Counted from the stretch's first letter, positions 37,956 to 50,343 are shown. The stretch: 64,000 bases of DNA from Brassica napus (GCF_020379485.1 NC_063448.1:19305726-19369725); one strand, 5' to 3'. The notes: a model not told the origin generated them from the letters alone. A program made the numbers and translations.

Positions 37956-38800
37956 TTGAGTTTAGGGTTTAGTATTTAGAGTAATAGAGGTGAGTTTGAG
38001 GCCAGTATTAGATTTTGAGATTTGAGTTTAGAGTTTAGGGTTTATGGTTTATATTTGGGTTTAGGGTTTATACTTGGGTTTAGGGTTTAGTGATTAGGAT
38101 TTAGGGTTTAGTATTTAGAAGGGCGGGGTTGGGATTTGGGTTTAGTGAACATTTATCGTGCCTAGGGTTTATAGATTGTATTTGGGTTTATAGGTTCCTG
38201 CCTAGGGTTTAGATTTACTAAGTAGAAGTTTGGGTATAGTAAATCATATTATATATATATATATACTATTTGGGTTTATGCTTCCTTAATTAGGGTTTAG
38301 CTTTAATAATTAATGGTGTGTCTTGTATTGTTGTATTTTTGCGGGTGAAGAGGATTTACTATTTGCATTTCATACTATGGATACACCATTGAATTTTTTT
38401 GATTATTTTAAACATTCGTGTACTATCCTACTTAGACTATATGGAATAGAAGATATGTAACATGCTAACCAAGTAAATGTGTCTTCAAGTGTTCAATATT
38501 GGAAAATAATTTATAGATTATATTTGAGTTTATAGGTTCATGCATAGGGTTTAGATTTAGTAAGTAGAAGTTTGGGTTTATTAAACCATATTATATTTTT
38601 TGTTCCATTCTATTTGGGTTTAGGGTCTATACTTGAGTTTATGGTCTATACTTGGGTTTAAGGTTTATTGATTAGGATTTAAGGTTTAGTGATTAGCATT
38701 TAGGGTTTAGTATTTGGAAGGTGGGGATTGAGGTTTGGGTTTAGTGATAACAGTTTAGGGTTTAGTATTCAAAAGTTAGGTATGAGTTTAACATTTAAGA
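37955..38800. repeat. Degenerate telomere-like TTTAGGG stretch
   Basis: Many scattered TTTAGGGTTTA units, separated by related GATTTGGGTTTA, TATTTGAGTTTA and GTATTTAGA variants, over about 850 bases. TTTAGGG is the plant telomere repeat. The array is too diverged to be a recent telomere insertion; it is interstitial and AT-rich. Confidence 0.65.
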
Positions 38801-39808
38801 GCTGTATGTTGGGTTAGAGTCATATATTATTTCTCATATGAAATAGAACCATCCTTTTATTTTTCATTATGCACTAAATTCATTTCAGTTTCTACGCCAT
38901 TAATTTATTTATTTATTTCACGGAACCACATCACTAATCTAATTTAAAATTGTATGTGGTAATAAACAAAAGTTACGTGGATGTCTTCCATATCTCTCAT
39001 TCAACACCTTAAAACATCTGACGTTATCTCTTTTTTCTTTTTTCACCGGTCACTTGTAATTAAAGAGGGTATAACCGGATAAATTATAACATAAATAATA
39101 GTTTCTTCATTATGTCAACATCAATGTCATCCACCTAAATTCTATTATGAATTTGGTTATTGGGCAAATAAGCCCATAAAAATATGTGTATTGATTTATA
39201 AGAATATACTTTACAGTACTTAATTCGTACCAAACCCTTTACATAAAGTATCATGTTTGGGGAGAAAGAATTCTCATCTTTTTTCTTCATCAATCTTTCA
39301 TAAATTTATGATTACAAGTCGACAACATAGTCATTAGACAATACCAAAAATATATGTGATTGTGCTATAAGATGTTTGATGTTACAAGCTAAGACAGTTT
39401 GTTTAGATTACAAAGATAATAAATAAAAATGAAAAATCTGGACAATGTAAAACAAATTAACAATAGTCGTCACAGAAATTCAAATTCCACTGAACGTAAA
39501 TGAACAGCATATAAAAATGAAATAGTATTTTAAATTAAAGATAAAACTTTCGTAATTCTGTTTAGCAATATTTTTACTTGAGTGTATATAAAGATGAAAT
39601 CATAATCCGGAGAGACTGGATAGAGAGGTGTAGAGTGACGTATGGATGCACATGAAGATGGTGATGGTTTAATTTGCCAGCCAACACACAGCTACATCAT
39701 TGCGATCCACATTTATTTCTTACATATATATTTTTGTTCACAATCTCAACTCTCTCTCGTCAACGGTTTTACCTTCTTTTGCCCTTTCTAAATCTTGAAA
39801 ACAAGTTA
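38801..39808. other. AT-rich spacer, no gene
   Basis: No exon or element end recognised in about 1 kb. Confidence 0.6.
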
Positions 39809-39810
39809 TA

Positions 39811-40068
39811 CTCCATCCGTTTCATAATGATGTATGTTTTAGGTTTTTCATACTTATTAAAAAAACATATCAAATTGTAGTTACCAATGCATTATTTTCT
39901 GTTATCAATTATTCTCGTAACTTTTAACCAATAAAATCTTTATAAACACCATTATATTTTTTAAAATCTACAATTTGCAACTAATTATACATTGAAAATG
40001 TAAAACATATATCTTTTTGAAACAATTTTTTTCATCTAAAATATGGATTTTTTTCGAAACCAATGGAG
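39811..40068. mobile_element. Stowaway-like MITE
   Basis: A 258-bp element between TA dinucleotides. The left end is CTCCATCCGTTTCATAATGA and the right end is the complement of a matching sequence (GAAACCAATGGAG). The interior (TTACCAATGCATTA..., AACCAATA) resembles the MITE at 12608-12840. Confidence 0.75.
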
Positions 40069-40581
40069 TATAAAGCATCATTGGTACTTGTACAGATAAT
40101 AAGTTTTGAAGTTGAATAAAACCACAAAAAAAAGAGTTTTGTTAAAATAAACAACTGATCCAATATAAGTTGATTTGTCCGGAATAGTGGTTTTATATGT
40201 AAGAGTTCATGACTAAAATTCTTTCATGTTGACATTTAACAATATTTGGGTACGTTTTTAGCACAAAGTAGGCTAAACGTTATTAGTAAACCATGTGCTC
40301 CAATGTAAACTGCAGAAGAATATTCTAACAACAATAAAAGATGTATCGTCTTATAAAATCAGTATCACATAAAGTATAATATGAAACACAAATTCTTTAT
40401 TCGAACAATTCACCATCATTAGTCTATTATTTTCAAATTACAATATTTCAGTGAAATAATTAAATATGCAAACTATATGACTACTTGGTAGGACTACTAG
40501 TTTAATATATTAAATTCCAAATTCCAATGGCTGATTGAATGTTGCTGCCGAATATATTTATGTATTGCCGGAGAACATAAG
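40069..40581. other. AT-rich spacer, no gene
   Basis: Nothing recognised. Confidence 0.55.
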
Positions 40582-41436
40582 AGCTTTAATTTTTTTTTTT
40601 TTTTTTGTCAACTAGAAATTTTATCAGGGGACAAAGCCCAACCTAGGGCAAAGCCCATTACAAGAAAGTAAGCACAGCAGACCCAAACAACGGGTCATTA
40701 AACATACACTTTTGGACCGTAAGTCCAAGAGAGAAAAACCGTTGGGGAAGTAATCTCCAAGCGTCCACCACGTGCCGATTGCCCAGCAATCAATGACGAC
40801 GTGTCAAGATGCGAGAGAAACAGTTTCCTCCGGTGTCAGAAAAGATACACGGCGAAACTCCGCCGCCGACGAAGCCGAATCCAAGGAGAAACCGTCCGAA
40901 ACCGAACAGTTCTCAACCTAGTTCAGCCGACAGCCTAATCTGACGGAACATCACTTCTGAAAAATGCAACCGACATCAATCCTGTCAAAACCTCCGAGAT
41001 TCCTACATGCAAACCGAACATCTTTTATGATAAAGATAAGCCCGAAGATGACTCAACCTTTAACAAAAGCAAGAAACAATCAATCGGAGACTGAAGAGGA
41101 GAATCGATCGAACAGAGAACCACAAGAAACAATGATCAAACGGAACCGGGAGAACCCCGGTGATGGCCGGCGAAGACGATGTGACAGAATCATCCCTTCT
41201 TGGAGACAAAAGCCGGCGAAGAAGTGTTGTGAGAACCACCACTTCCCGGAGTCAAAAGCCCGAACCTTGGGGAGACTTAACTGGAATAATCAGGTGATGG
41301 GAATAAGTCGGCGAAAACTCCCCTTCTGAAAGATTGAATTTTGATAAGAAGAAGAGAAATCGAGAGAAACTCTCTCTCTCTCTAGAAAGAGAGGAGCCGA
41401 CCTTCTGAAGTTTTTGTCAAATTAGCTTTAATTTTT
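40582..41436 (-). mobile_element. Short GC-rich non-autonomous retroposon
   Basis: A minus-strand insertion of about 830 bp. It has a poly-A tail (plus-strand T run near 40590-40606) preceded on its own strand by ...TCTAGTTGAC. The 13 bases AGCTTTAATTTTT at 40582-40594 recur at 41424-41436 as target duplication. Its body is much richer in C and G than its surroundings, begins with a (CT)n stretch, and has no long frame; open frames of 60-121 codons on either strand look incidental. It looks like LINE 5' and 3' untranslated sequence without ORFs, or a Sadhu-like retroposon; the family is not certain. Confidence 0.7.
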
Positions 41437-42570
41437 GTTTCATTTTAGATGAAGCTCACAATATTCCAAATTTACTGGTGAAACATAAAATTTGCGTAAA
41501 AAAGATTTGCCAAAAAAGCAGAGTTTAAAATACAAACAATCGGTCTTGTTCATGATAGATTATGTATAATAAGTATGATTAGGGCAATGAGTGAGAGGAG
41601 ATCCAAGGAATAAGAGTCGTGTCAACTGTCAAGTCACACAAGGAGTAGAAATAGTCTACACGTCGCCGTATAGGTACAAAAGGTTGTTTGTAAACCAGTA
41701 TTCTTCTTTTCAAGATGCGGTGGAATACTTGGCCACGGCCGAGGACACGTTTATCAAATGTGATATTAAAGAGGATTGTTTCACCCTCGTTCCACTACAA
41801 TTTTGAGTTTAACAATTTTACTATAAGAAATAAACATTAACAATTTTACTAATATAACTTTGTACCTATTCGGTGAGATGTAGAATTTTGTAAGATTATG
41901 TGGCCTGAGAACAGCTCCCACAATCAAATCCCACTAGTTGATATTGGCGTATTCATCACAATCGGCGTTTAACAGATTGCTTATTCAACGCCGATTTCAT
42001 ATGTATGTCAAATAATATACAAGGTTTGTTTTTCTTTATCGAATATGTATGTCAAACAGAACTTAAAGCTCTTCTGCATTAAAAAAAAAAAAAAAAGGCT
42101 CTTCTGCATGTAGCCATTTCGTCGTTTGAGATAGCCAATATAACACCAAAACTAAAACATAAACACCACATCACTAGTTATTCATCTAATATATACTTTA
42201 TACAAAACAATAGTAAAAGCTCTTAACAATGGTCTAAAAGAGAAATAACATACAAATTTAATCTAATTATAATATTTAAATTTGAACTGGATCAGTTACT
42301 CTAACTAAAAAATTAACATGTGATCTGTATCCAATTTTTGTTTGTAACTATCTGTATGCATATACAGGTATTTGAAACCGATAATATGGCTTAGAGAACA
42401 ACCTATCATTCCAAGATTCATCATAAGAATCGAAATGATGAATGTATTAAAAGAATGGTTAATGTAGGATGTGAGTAACCGACATGGCTTGTATCTAACG
42501 GATGTGTTCTGGTATTTTGAGCAAATGGGTAAAAGAGACAGATCAATGACCCAAAGTTTTAAAGCAAAAG
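41437..42570. other. Spacer with one short open frame
   Basis: AT-rich. An open frame at 41591-41806 (71 codons, beginning MRGDPRNKSRVNC) has a more protein-like composition than its surroundings (TSPYRYKRLFVNQYSSFQDAVEYL) and could be a gene fragment, but I do not recognise it. An A15 run lies at about 42081-42096. Confidence 0.4.
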
Positions 42571-42582
42571 AAAAAAGGGAAC

Positions 42583-42736
42583 CAAACGCTCGTAGCTCGG
42601 TGGTAAATGAGGTACAGCTGTACTGCCCGCCACCCGGGTTCGAGTCTTGACCACAACGGATTTAACATCCTTTCCGTTGGGGCGCTGGATCCCTTTCGAG
42701 GAGATAGTTGGTAATGTGGCTGCCCAGATACCAGAG

Positions 42737-42767
<31 letters not shown>
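42583..42767 (+). mobile_element. tRNA-derived SINE
   Basis: A 185-bp SINE. The polymerase III A box is TAGCTCGGTGG at 42593-42603 and the B box is GGTTCGAGTC at 42637-42646. It ends in a 27-base poly-A run (42741-42767). The flank AAAAAAGGGAAC at 42571-42582 is repeated as GGGAAC directly after the tail (42768-42773), giving the target duplication. The head resembles a tRNA only in its promoter boxes. Long uninterrupted poly-A suggests a fairly recent insertion. Confidence 0.88.
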
Positions 42768-42773
42768 GGGAAC

Positions 42774-43919
42774 ACACTTTACTGACTGACTGTTCACTTA
42801 AGAGAACACGATGAGTTTCCTCGCAACTGTCCTGTCATGTTGCTTTCCGTATCGTATCGCCTTCCAGAAAAAAAAACACTGTCGTTTTCCTCTAGCTACC
42901 AACACAGACCCTTCCAACCCCATCTAATCGTGCTTGTTAACTACTGTATATTTTCCATGTAAGTCTGAGAAATATATATACATGTATTGTCAACTTAATG
43001 GGCTGATTCAAAATAATGCATGCATATATAAATCTATCCACAATAGTTTCGATTAGACACAAAGAAAGTAAAACTAGTTTGTGAGATAGCAACCTTATAC
43101 AGCTTGTACTCCTAGTCTCCTAACCAGACCTAGACGTTGTGCATCTACAGTTGTCTATTCCAAAATTAGTTCATCAATGTTTACATTCCACATTCGTAAG
43201 TCGTTTATAGAAAGAAAAAAACAAACATCTATAGAAACGAACATTATGGAACACTTATTTTTAGTAGACAATAAATTAGGTATATGTCACACCACATACC
43301 AAGGTTTACTAGCTAGGTTTGGGCATAGCTCTATTAGATTTCATTTCATACAAAATTTAGTTAGAGAAGCTAATGTATATCAGGTTGTCTGGTTGTTAAT
43401 AGTGGTTGTTATATGAGGCTTATATTGGTGACAATTTATTTGAATGAAAAAAGGAATAAAATGATAATAAAATTTCAGCTGAGGATATGTTTAAATATAT
43501 GAATTTCTGTTCAATACGTTTCTCATCAATATTGGAAGAGGAATTTTTGCTTTATATTTTTTTTTCATTCATTAGGAAATTAGAGGAATAATGTAGGACC
43601 CACATATCTCTAATTTGACAAAAATTTCAACATAAATGGCATAAAATTTGAGGAATAGAAATTTGACCATTATTTTCCTTTAGAATATTGGAAAGATTAA
43701 AATATTGGAAATTTGTTTCAGAATGATAGAATTTTTTTTCTGTGAACCTTTGTATATTTGATAATAATAAATTATAAATTTCAAATTTTTTTTTGAATTT
43801 ATTGAATTATTAATAATAAAAAATTATAAACCTCAGTGTTAACTTATCGTTTGAAGAAGCAAAGAAAGAAAAAAGTTAACGAGTGTACGCCTTGTGTGTG
43901 GTCAATGTAAATAAAGAGG
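42774..43919. other. AT-rich spacer, no gene
   Basis: No supported gene; an open frame at 43177-43416 is of low quality. It ends at the TTA target site of the Pack-type element. Confidence 0.55.
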
Positions 43920-44216
43920 TTAGAGCATCATTATCCCTAAGAGACACTTAGAAGCTCTTATTCATTTTTTTAATATTTTTAAGTTGGAAAAGTGAATTTA
44001 AGAGATTAATTAAGAGATGAGAATATTTTTGTGGTCCAATGCAAGTTTTTTATTCAAAGGTTCTTAAAAAAAAATATTAAGAACAAATTGTTTTAGAGCA
44101 AAGGAAGGACAAAGGAGAAGGAAAAACAAATTGTTTTAGAACACTTTCATCACGAAGGAGAAGGATAACAAATTTGTTATAGAACACACATATACACAGA
44201 GAAGAATCAGTTGAAC

Positions 44217-44304
44217 CTGCTGAATGAGAAGGAAGGAGATGGTCCAGACGATCTGTAATGGTTCCAGAGCCAGAGCAAGAAGGATCCAACAATATAGCTC
44301 GAAC
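44217..44304 (-). pseudogene. Captured exon resembling an NSUN5-type RNA methyltransferase
   Basis: An 88-base exon flanked by a good acceptor (ATTATCACAG) and donor (GTTCAACTG). It encodes VRAILLDPSCSGSGTITDRL and continues DHLLPSHSA. DPSCSGSG is the catalytic-cysteine motif (DP.CSGSG) of NOL1/NOP2/Sun rRNA m5C methyltransferases, and the flanking residues fit NSUN5. A further exon-like stretch ending ...NPNAEEAADLLR precedes it across an intron of about 95 bases. Introns are retained, so the capture was of genomic DNA. Not a functional gene. Confidence 0.7.
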
Positions 44305-44898
44305 CTGTGATAATCAACCACACGCAACCAGTAATCAAGCTCGGATTTTGCAATATGAGTTCACAAAAGAATGATGAAGAGACAAAGGGATATATATCCA
44401 TACCTCAAGAGATCTGCAGCTTCTTCTGCATTTGGATTGGTTGCAGTAGATATTCGCTTTCCACCATTCTCTTAAGAAGGTTGTGCATCAATATTGTTTC
44501 TGACTCTCTCATGGATCCCCACAAGCTGAGGTTTTGCTTCCATGACAACACCTATAAACCAGCCGAAACAGTAAGTATGAAGTAGCCTTCATAAGCAGAA
44601 CTGAGAGACCAAATTAAATAGATACAACAACTCAGTTCCTGGTTCTCTAATTCACAATGTGTATGCTTTAAAGTACCCTAAACCAAGCTTCTACAAAAGT
44701 TAACCTTTCACGTACAACTCTTTAATCATGTGAACCTAAACATGAGGATAAGAATGGCACTGGCTGCAGGACTTTCTTTTGTTGATACACAATTAACATC
44801 ATCAAAAGGTGAACCTTTCATTCTTGAGATCAACCAAAATGCTACAAAGATGCAAACAAGTTGTGGATAGAGTACCTTTAGGTTTAGCTTTCTTCTTT

Positions 44899-45410
44899 TT
44901 ACTGGGTCATACGCTTAGCATGCTCAGCATCTCTAGCAGTGGCTTCTTCATCAGCTTCTGTACGGTTGTTTAGAAACTCTGGTGGCCCTGATATCTGCAA
45001 ATATTTACACAGAAGTAAAGCAAACCAGTTCACAGACTTGCAAGGCCAATGAACTCTAGCAAGTTTTCACTAAAAAGTTCAACTTTATGGATCCATCTAA
45101 CAAATTTTAATCCAAAATAAGAAATCATTCAGTTCCTGCAGCGAATCTAGTCAATAACTCCTCGAAATTTGATATGGATTCTGAGAAAGAGAGTGATGAT
45201 AACCTGAGAGAAAACGTCATTAGCTGAAGGAAGGCCAGAGTCTCTAGCGGAGTGGGATGCATAGAAATCAAACACTGAAGAAGAAGAAGATCCGTATCTC
45301 TCAACGCCATGGTTCCCATCTTCTTCGTCGGAGTTCTCGTAATCCTTCTCCTCGACATCTTCTTCTTCTGGGTCGACATATTTTATATTTTTGTTCGAGA
45401 ATGGCAGGGA
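44899..45410 (-). pseudogene. Captured two-exon fragment of an acidic host protein
   Basis: Exon 45204-~45370 reads VDPEEEDVEEKDYENSDEED then ...SGLPSANDVFSQ, ends at CAG/GTTATC. The next exon (44899-44994) continues in phase as ISGPPEFLNNRTEADEEA and ends at TAA after RMTQ. A possible start ATG lies at about 45418 but a one-base shift separates it from the acidic frame. Upstream sequence looks like a CT-rich plant leader. I do not recognise the parent gene. Two different genes thus seem represented in one element. Confidence 0.55.
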
Positions 45411-45663
45411 ACTGCATCTTGAGATAATTGCAAGTGCATATCACAAGCAGCACCACCGTCAAAAATGAATGGAATTTGGTCTGAGAAATTCGAAATTCTC
45501 TGTGGGGAAAGGAAGAGAGAGAGAGACGAAGAGACGAGCAAGAGGCGCCTCCTCCGTAAGGTTTCCAGGAACCGACCTCTTAGCCCAATTCTTTTATTTT
45601 TAATTTTTTAAATAAATTTGGGCTTAAGAGTCCACATTAGAACCAGCGTTAAAGATGGTCTTA

Positions 45664-47260
45664 GAAGAAGGCCACAAGATACAAGAGGGAACAAAGGTAA
45701 ATAAGGAATTAAAACGTTAGTGGGAGACTTCAGAAAAGAAGAGACAAAAACAAAGAGAGACCCACAAAAAGAAAGACACGATTAGAGAGGTGCAGCATTT
45801 GACACAACTCCTTTTCTCGTCCGCACGCAATTTGGGTCTCGTCCTCATATTTTTGTGGTGGGCTCTCTCTTTTAAACACTTGCTCCCTCCCACAGTTTTG
45901 GTCTGATTCGCTTCATCTATCTCTCTCTCTTATCCAATTTTTTCTTGTCTCTCTCTCTCTCCTTTTTTAAAGAAAACAAATCCAAAATCGATAAGACTTT
46001 ATATAATATAGAGTCATTACTGGTCTTCGTTTATTTCACTCTGGTTAATTTGTTTGTGGAAGTAGAAAAGGTCGTAGTATCGTATGCGTTGTACATAGCT
46101 GTATAATAGTCACATTTTGTCAGACTTAGGAATTTACACACTTTGGTCCAACTTAGAAATGATGCATTTTGGGATAATTTCTAGTCATTATTCCGAATAA
46201 ATGCAAAAACGCCTAGAAGATTACGACAGAAAGTAACAAGACTGTGTGAGAGAGAGTGTGTGTGACCACATTATAGTAGTCTTGAGTGTGGACCATACTA
46301 GTTTAACACCCCACTAGTGTGTCCTGTCTTTCAATTGCTTGTCTCGATTCAGTTTCAACGACAAAACCTTTGTTTCCTTCCCTAATTTCACGCTATATGT
46401 ATAGGCTATAGCTAAACTTAACATCTCTTTCTTTCGCATTTTCTTTTCTCTAATCAGGAAAACCGCAAAAAAAATGGCAATCATTGTAGGGCATCATCAA
46501 AGTGCATTAATATATGTCTGATCTATCAAAGTAAGAGACCTAGTTTTACCTAAAAAAAGTAAGAGACCTATATTCGTTTTAGTGCAGAATCTTGCGGCTT
46601 AATTAAGATAACTCTCGGCCTTGGTCCTCTTCCTCCAAAGCATGGCCATCTAACTAAAGCAGTGAAAATGCAACTCACAAGTAAGGTTATGGCGGCTGAA
46701 AGCCCATGAATGGAGAACCTGACGCGGTTCTAGACTGATGGCCAGGTTGGACCGTGTTATGGTTTGTAAAATCAGGATAGGACTCTGTTTCTATAATTTT
46801 TTAATTGAAAAGATAGCTAGATCAGTTGGATGATACATGTAAACTGTGTTTCTTATAAATTATTGAGAATTTCTCAAATGATACTCTCCATTTTTTTTTT
46901 AGTTAACTGGTGAGAGACTTTATGACAAATTTAGCAAAAAAAAAAAGAGAGACTTTATGTGAAAACACATTTCGTTCTTTGTAATTTTAGAGGAAACCAC
47001 AGGCCGATGAGTGTCCGGGCGACAGAACCATACTACATCCTCAAAATCAAGGCTAAAGAAGGATCAGACTAATCAGGGCCGGATCAAAATGAGTGGGTCA
47101 GGTTGGTCGGCCCATTACAATAGAATTATGGGCAGATTAACAATATCTCAACAACGAAAGAACCAAGGGATGATCAGTTCTTAGTTGCTGAAATCAAGGG
47201 CGAATAAAGAGTTCGATTGTGTTAGAAACATCACTAAAACACTTCATTATTTCAAATGTA
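45664..47260. other. Spacer, no gene
   Basis: Mixed sequence with CT-rich stretches (45900-45965) and no supported exon. A 14-base phrase AGTAAGAGACCTA is repeated at about 46529 and 46559. Confidence 0.5.
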
Positions 47261-47269
47261 AAGCTTTGT

Positions 47270-49275
47270 ACATTCTAAAAACAAATCTAAAATTTAAATT
47301 TGAAAATCTTTGAACAATAAAACCTCAAAATATAAAGTTTTCACTGTTCAAAATTTTATGTATGAGATTTTTACTCTTTTTAAGTCCTTACACTTATATT
47401 TTTACAAATAATTTTAAAATTTCATTGTTATTTTAATCCTTACAATTTTTATCTCATAAAATAATAAATATATTTTATAATTTTACTATCATATATAAAG
47501 TTAAAATAATAAAATAATACTAACATTTATGTAAATTTGATTTAATTTTTTTTCAAAATCTCTAAACATCTAATCTATTAATTTAGGGTCTTATTTTTAT
47601 TTACTATTAACAAATCATAGTATGAACACTTAGAAAATTAGTTCATATGGCATATTTAATTATTTACATAAATAATAAACCAACTATAAATTTAATTTTT
47701 TTAAATTATAACAAAAGATGTTGAGAAAGTATCTAACAAAATCTTAATTAAGAATTAAAATATTTTTATTAAAATAACACATTAATAATTTTGTAATTAG
47801 TAATACAATATATTATAAATCAATGTTAACTAAACTTTTATTACAAAAAAAAGAAAATAAAAATTCAATACTATTTTTTTATAAATTCTATAATAATATT
47901 ATGTATTATATAAAAACAGAAGTGATACATGAATTAAATATGAAAAAAATATTAAATAGTTAAGTTAACAAAATTTATTTTAAGATTGTTTCATTTAAAT
48001 AAATTATCACTTATCATTAAAATGGGTTAAATTCGTAAACTGTATAATATTTTAATATAAAAATAAATGGGTTAAATTCGTAAACTGTATAATATTTTAA
48101 TATAAAAATAAATTTATTAACATAGGTTAAACTTTTATAACTACAACTATATATTATCTTTTTATTTATTTTGAAACTCTCAACAATATATTTTTAAAAA
48201 ATGTTTATATACAAAAATATAATAGTATATAATAACCTTTGGTTCATATACTACTTTTGTTTTGTCTACTTTTGTTTCATATACTACATTATTTAAAAAA
48301 GTATGTTATTAGAAAACTATGAAATTTTAGTAATTCATTTAAAATATTAATGATAAATCAAATTTTATTTATAAAAAAATATGTTGAGAAAAATTTAGAA
48401 AATATAACGAAAAATTCGAATATTTGTTTTACAAAATAATGTATTAATGTAATAACAAAAAAAAATCAAAATTCATTTAGTCTTCCAAACTCAAAATAGT
48501 TGTGTAATTTTCCAAAGTTTTTTAACAAATATGAAATTTTGAAAATAAATATTCAAACTCAAAATGATAATATTTCAAATTTTACAAAAGATAAAATCAT
48601 AGATAATAATAAAGAATAACTCTTTGAAATGCACCACAAAAAAACAAACTATATATGTGGTAAATATTAATGCAATCTAATATTTTGAAATCTTAATTAA
48701 AAAAATTAATATCATAACATCCAAAAAATATCATATATAAATACAATTTACTAAAATAATATGATGATTCTACTATGTATAAAATTTACTAAAATAATAG
48801 GGCTATATTATTTAAACAAAACAATGTTTTTATTTATAAATTCCGTATAATACTTATAAAATGATGTATGTTAAAGTATATTTTTTAAGCACAACATGTA
48901 AGTATAAATTTTTTAAACATATTTCTTTCCTATAATATAAATAAATTTTAAAAAATTATTATATGCAAAATGTATAAATTAAAGAAACAATATATTCTGA
49001 AGGAGGTTCTCCATCTGATTATTTTAGGTTGTTATTTTATCGTAACCAACTCGAAAATATATTAGTAAGTAATAAAAATGAATAACAAAGTAAAATGTAC
49101 TAAACAAATCACTATATACTAATATTGCTGTATAAGAAATATAAACAATAATATTATAGAGGTACACAATATATAACATTAAAATGGAAATTATATATTT
49201 AAAACATTTGTAATAATATTAAATACATTTATAAAATGAAAAACTTTCCGCACGGACGTGCGGGTTAAAATCTAG
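47270..49275 (+). mobile_element. Very AT-rich Helitron-like body with a 3' end
   Basis: About 2 kb of extreme AT content ending in a typical Helitron terminus: stem CCGCACG, loop GA, stem CGTGCGG (49248-49263), then GTTAAAAT and CTAG at 49272-49275, followed by T. The 5' TC end could not be placed, so the left border is only where base composition changes. No Rep/helicase gene is present, so it is non-autonomous. A related segment lies at 61880-62160. Confidence 0.6.
48021..48110. repeat. 45-bp tandem duplication
   Basis: Two adjacent copies starting AATGGGTTAAATTCGTAAAC at 48021 and 48066, almost identical, within the Helitron-like body. Confidence 0.85.
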
Positions 49276-49715
49276 TAATTCTTATAAATTTGCTTTAACA
49301 GAAATTCACTGATGTTAGTAAATTCTTTATATGATTTTTTCGTGTTCAAATTGAATAAATTCATAGAGAAGATTACAAATGATATTTTACTATAGATTTA
49401 TATTTTTATAAAATAGTATGATTTTAACTAATTTTATTCAATAGTAAAGACTAAAGTGTTAAAGTAGAATTTTTTTAAGGTCGTTTACCAAAAAAAAAGG
49501 AATTTTTTACAAGGAATAGTATTAAACTTTGTTTCGGAAAAAAAAACCATTAAACCTTAAATCTGAAGTTTTATTGAGATGGTCTTAGGATTATCAGATT
49601 TTCAAAGCATTTTTTTACTGTCAATATTCATGTTCGATAAAGATGCACAAACTGTTTTCATGTTTTTTTTTTTTTTTTTTGTAAAAGGGCTTATACTGTT
49701 TTCATGTTCATGTTC
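49276..49715. other. AT-rich spacer, no gene
   Basis: Low-complexity sequence with T and A runs. No gene. Confidence 0.55.
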
Positions 49716-49985
49716 GATAAATCTGTTTTCATGTTCATGGCTCTTCCGGAAGATGAGAAGAAGGCTGTAGTTGCAAAACTCGAGCAAGAAAATTCTGGTT
49801 AAGACTCTGAACGATTACAGAATGTTTTAAGTACGTCAAGAACATGCAAGTATCAATGATGTACCCGTAGGTTATATATATATATACACAATGAGGAGAG
49901 ACGCTGCCATAAACAGTTTGTACATCTTTTTTTTTTTTGATTTCTCATCTTCCGGAAGAGCCATGAACATGGAAACAGATTTATC
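49716..49985. repeat. 44-bp inverted repeat around a 182-bp loop
   Basis: Arms 49716-49759 and 49942-49985 match at 43 of 44 positions in opposite orientation (core TGGCTCTTCCGGAAGATGAG). The left arm includes a short frame MALPEDEKKAVVAKLEQENS that stops soon after. The copy on the right lacks that continuation, so the right arm looks like an inverted partial duplication of an exon-like piece. Confidence 0.85.
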
Positions 49986-50154
49986 CCCAATGTCATCCTT
50001 CACAAGCCAACAAACCAGACCACATGATTAGTGATGTAACATTATGATACTTGAAGGAGATTAGCAAGACCTCTTTTTAAAGCTTGTATTTTTTTTTTTT
50101 AACACATCTTTTTAAAGCTTGTATATTCGAATTTTTAGTGAATAACAGTTGTAC

Positions 50155-50253
50155 CTTTATAGGCTGAGTGAATTTTCTTCCAGTAAATACTACAAAGAGT
50201 GCCATCCATGTTCCTAGAGACACCAGTTTCGCCTCATCATTCATAAGACCAAT
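50155..50253 (-). pseudogene. Isolated exon of an unidentified (possibly membrane) protein
   Basis: A 99-base, phase 0-0 exon with clean acceptor (GATGAATTTGCAG) and donor (AAG/GTACAAC). It encodes GLMNDEAKLVSLGTWMALFV then VFTGRKFTQPIK, suggesting a single membrane segment. I do not recognise the protein. A related-looking exon lies at 51832-51903 across the retroposon, but their phases do not join directly, so other exons are missing or decayed. Confidence 0.45.
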
Positions 50254-50343
50254 CTGCAAATTCATCACTCATTACTTAGCCTCATTACCAAGATTCAAGG
50301 ATGTGATACTAATGTACAGGAAGATATTGTACCAAATGCCTGA

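Larger units (their letters stand above)
43923..45660. mobile_element. Pack-type PIF/Harbinger-like element carrying host exons
   Basis: Ends are GAGCATCATTATCCCTAAGA at 43923 and the complement of GACCATCTTTAACGCTGGTT at 45660, so the first ten or so bases form an imperfect terminal repeat. TTA at 43920-43922 is duplicated at 45661-45663, the 3-bp duplication typical of PIF/Harbinger. The ends are AT-rich transposon sequence; the interior of about 1.4 kb is exon-like and intron-like host DNA read on the minus strand. No transposase is present. The class is inferred from the ends and TTA duplication. Confidence 0.7.

Noticed and set aside
42593..42650. tRNA gene
   Set aside because: A and B boxes are present but a cloverleaf is not credible, and the poly-A tail with target duplication identifies a SINE.
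43177..43416. 79-codon open frame
   Set aside because: Low complexity, AT-driven composition, no splice or family support.
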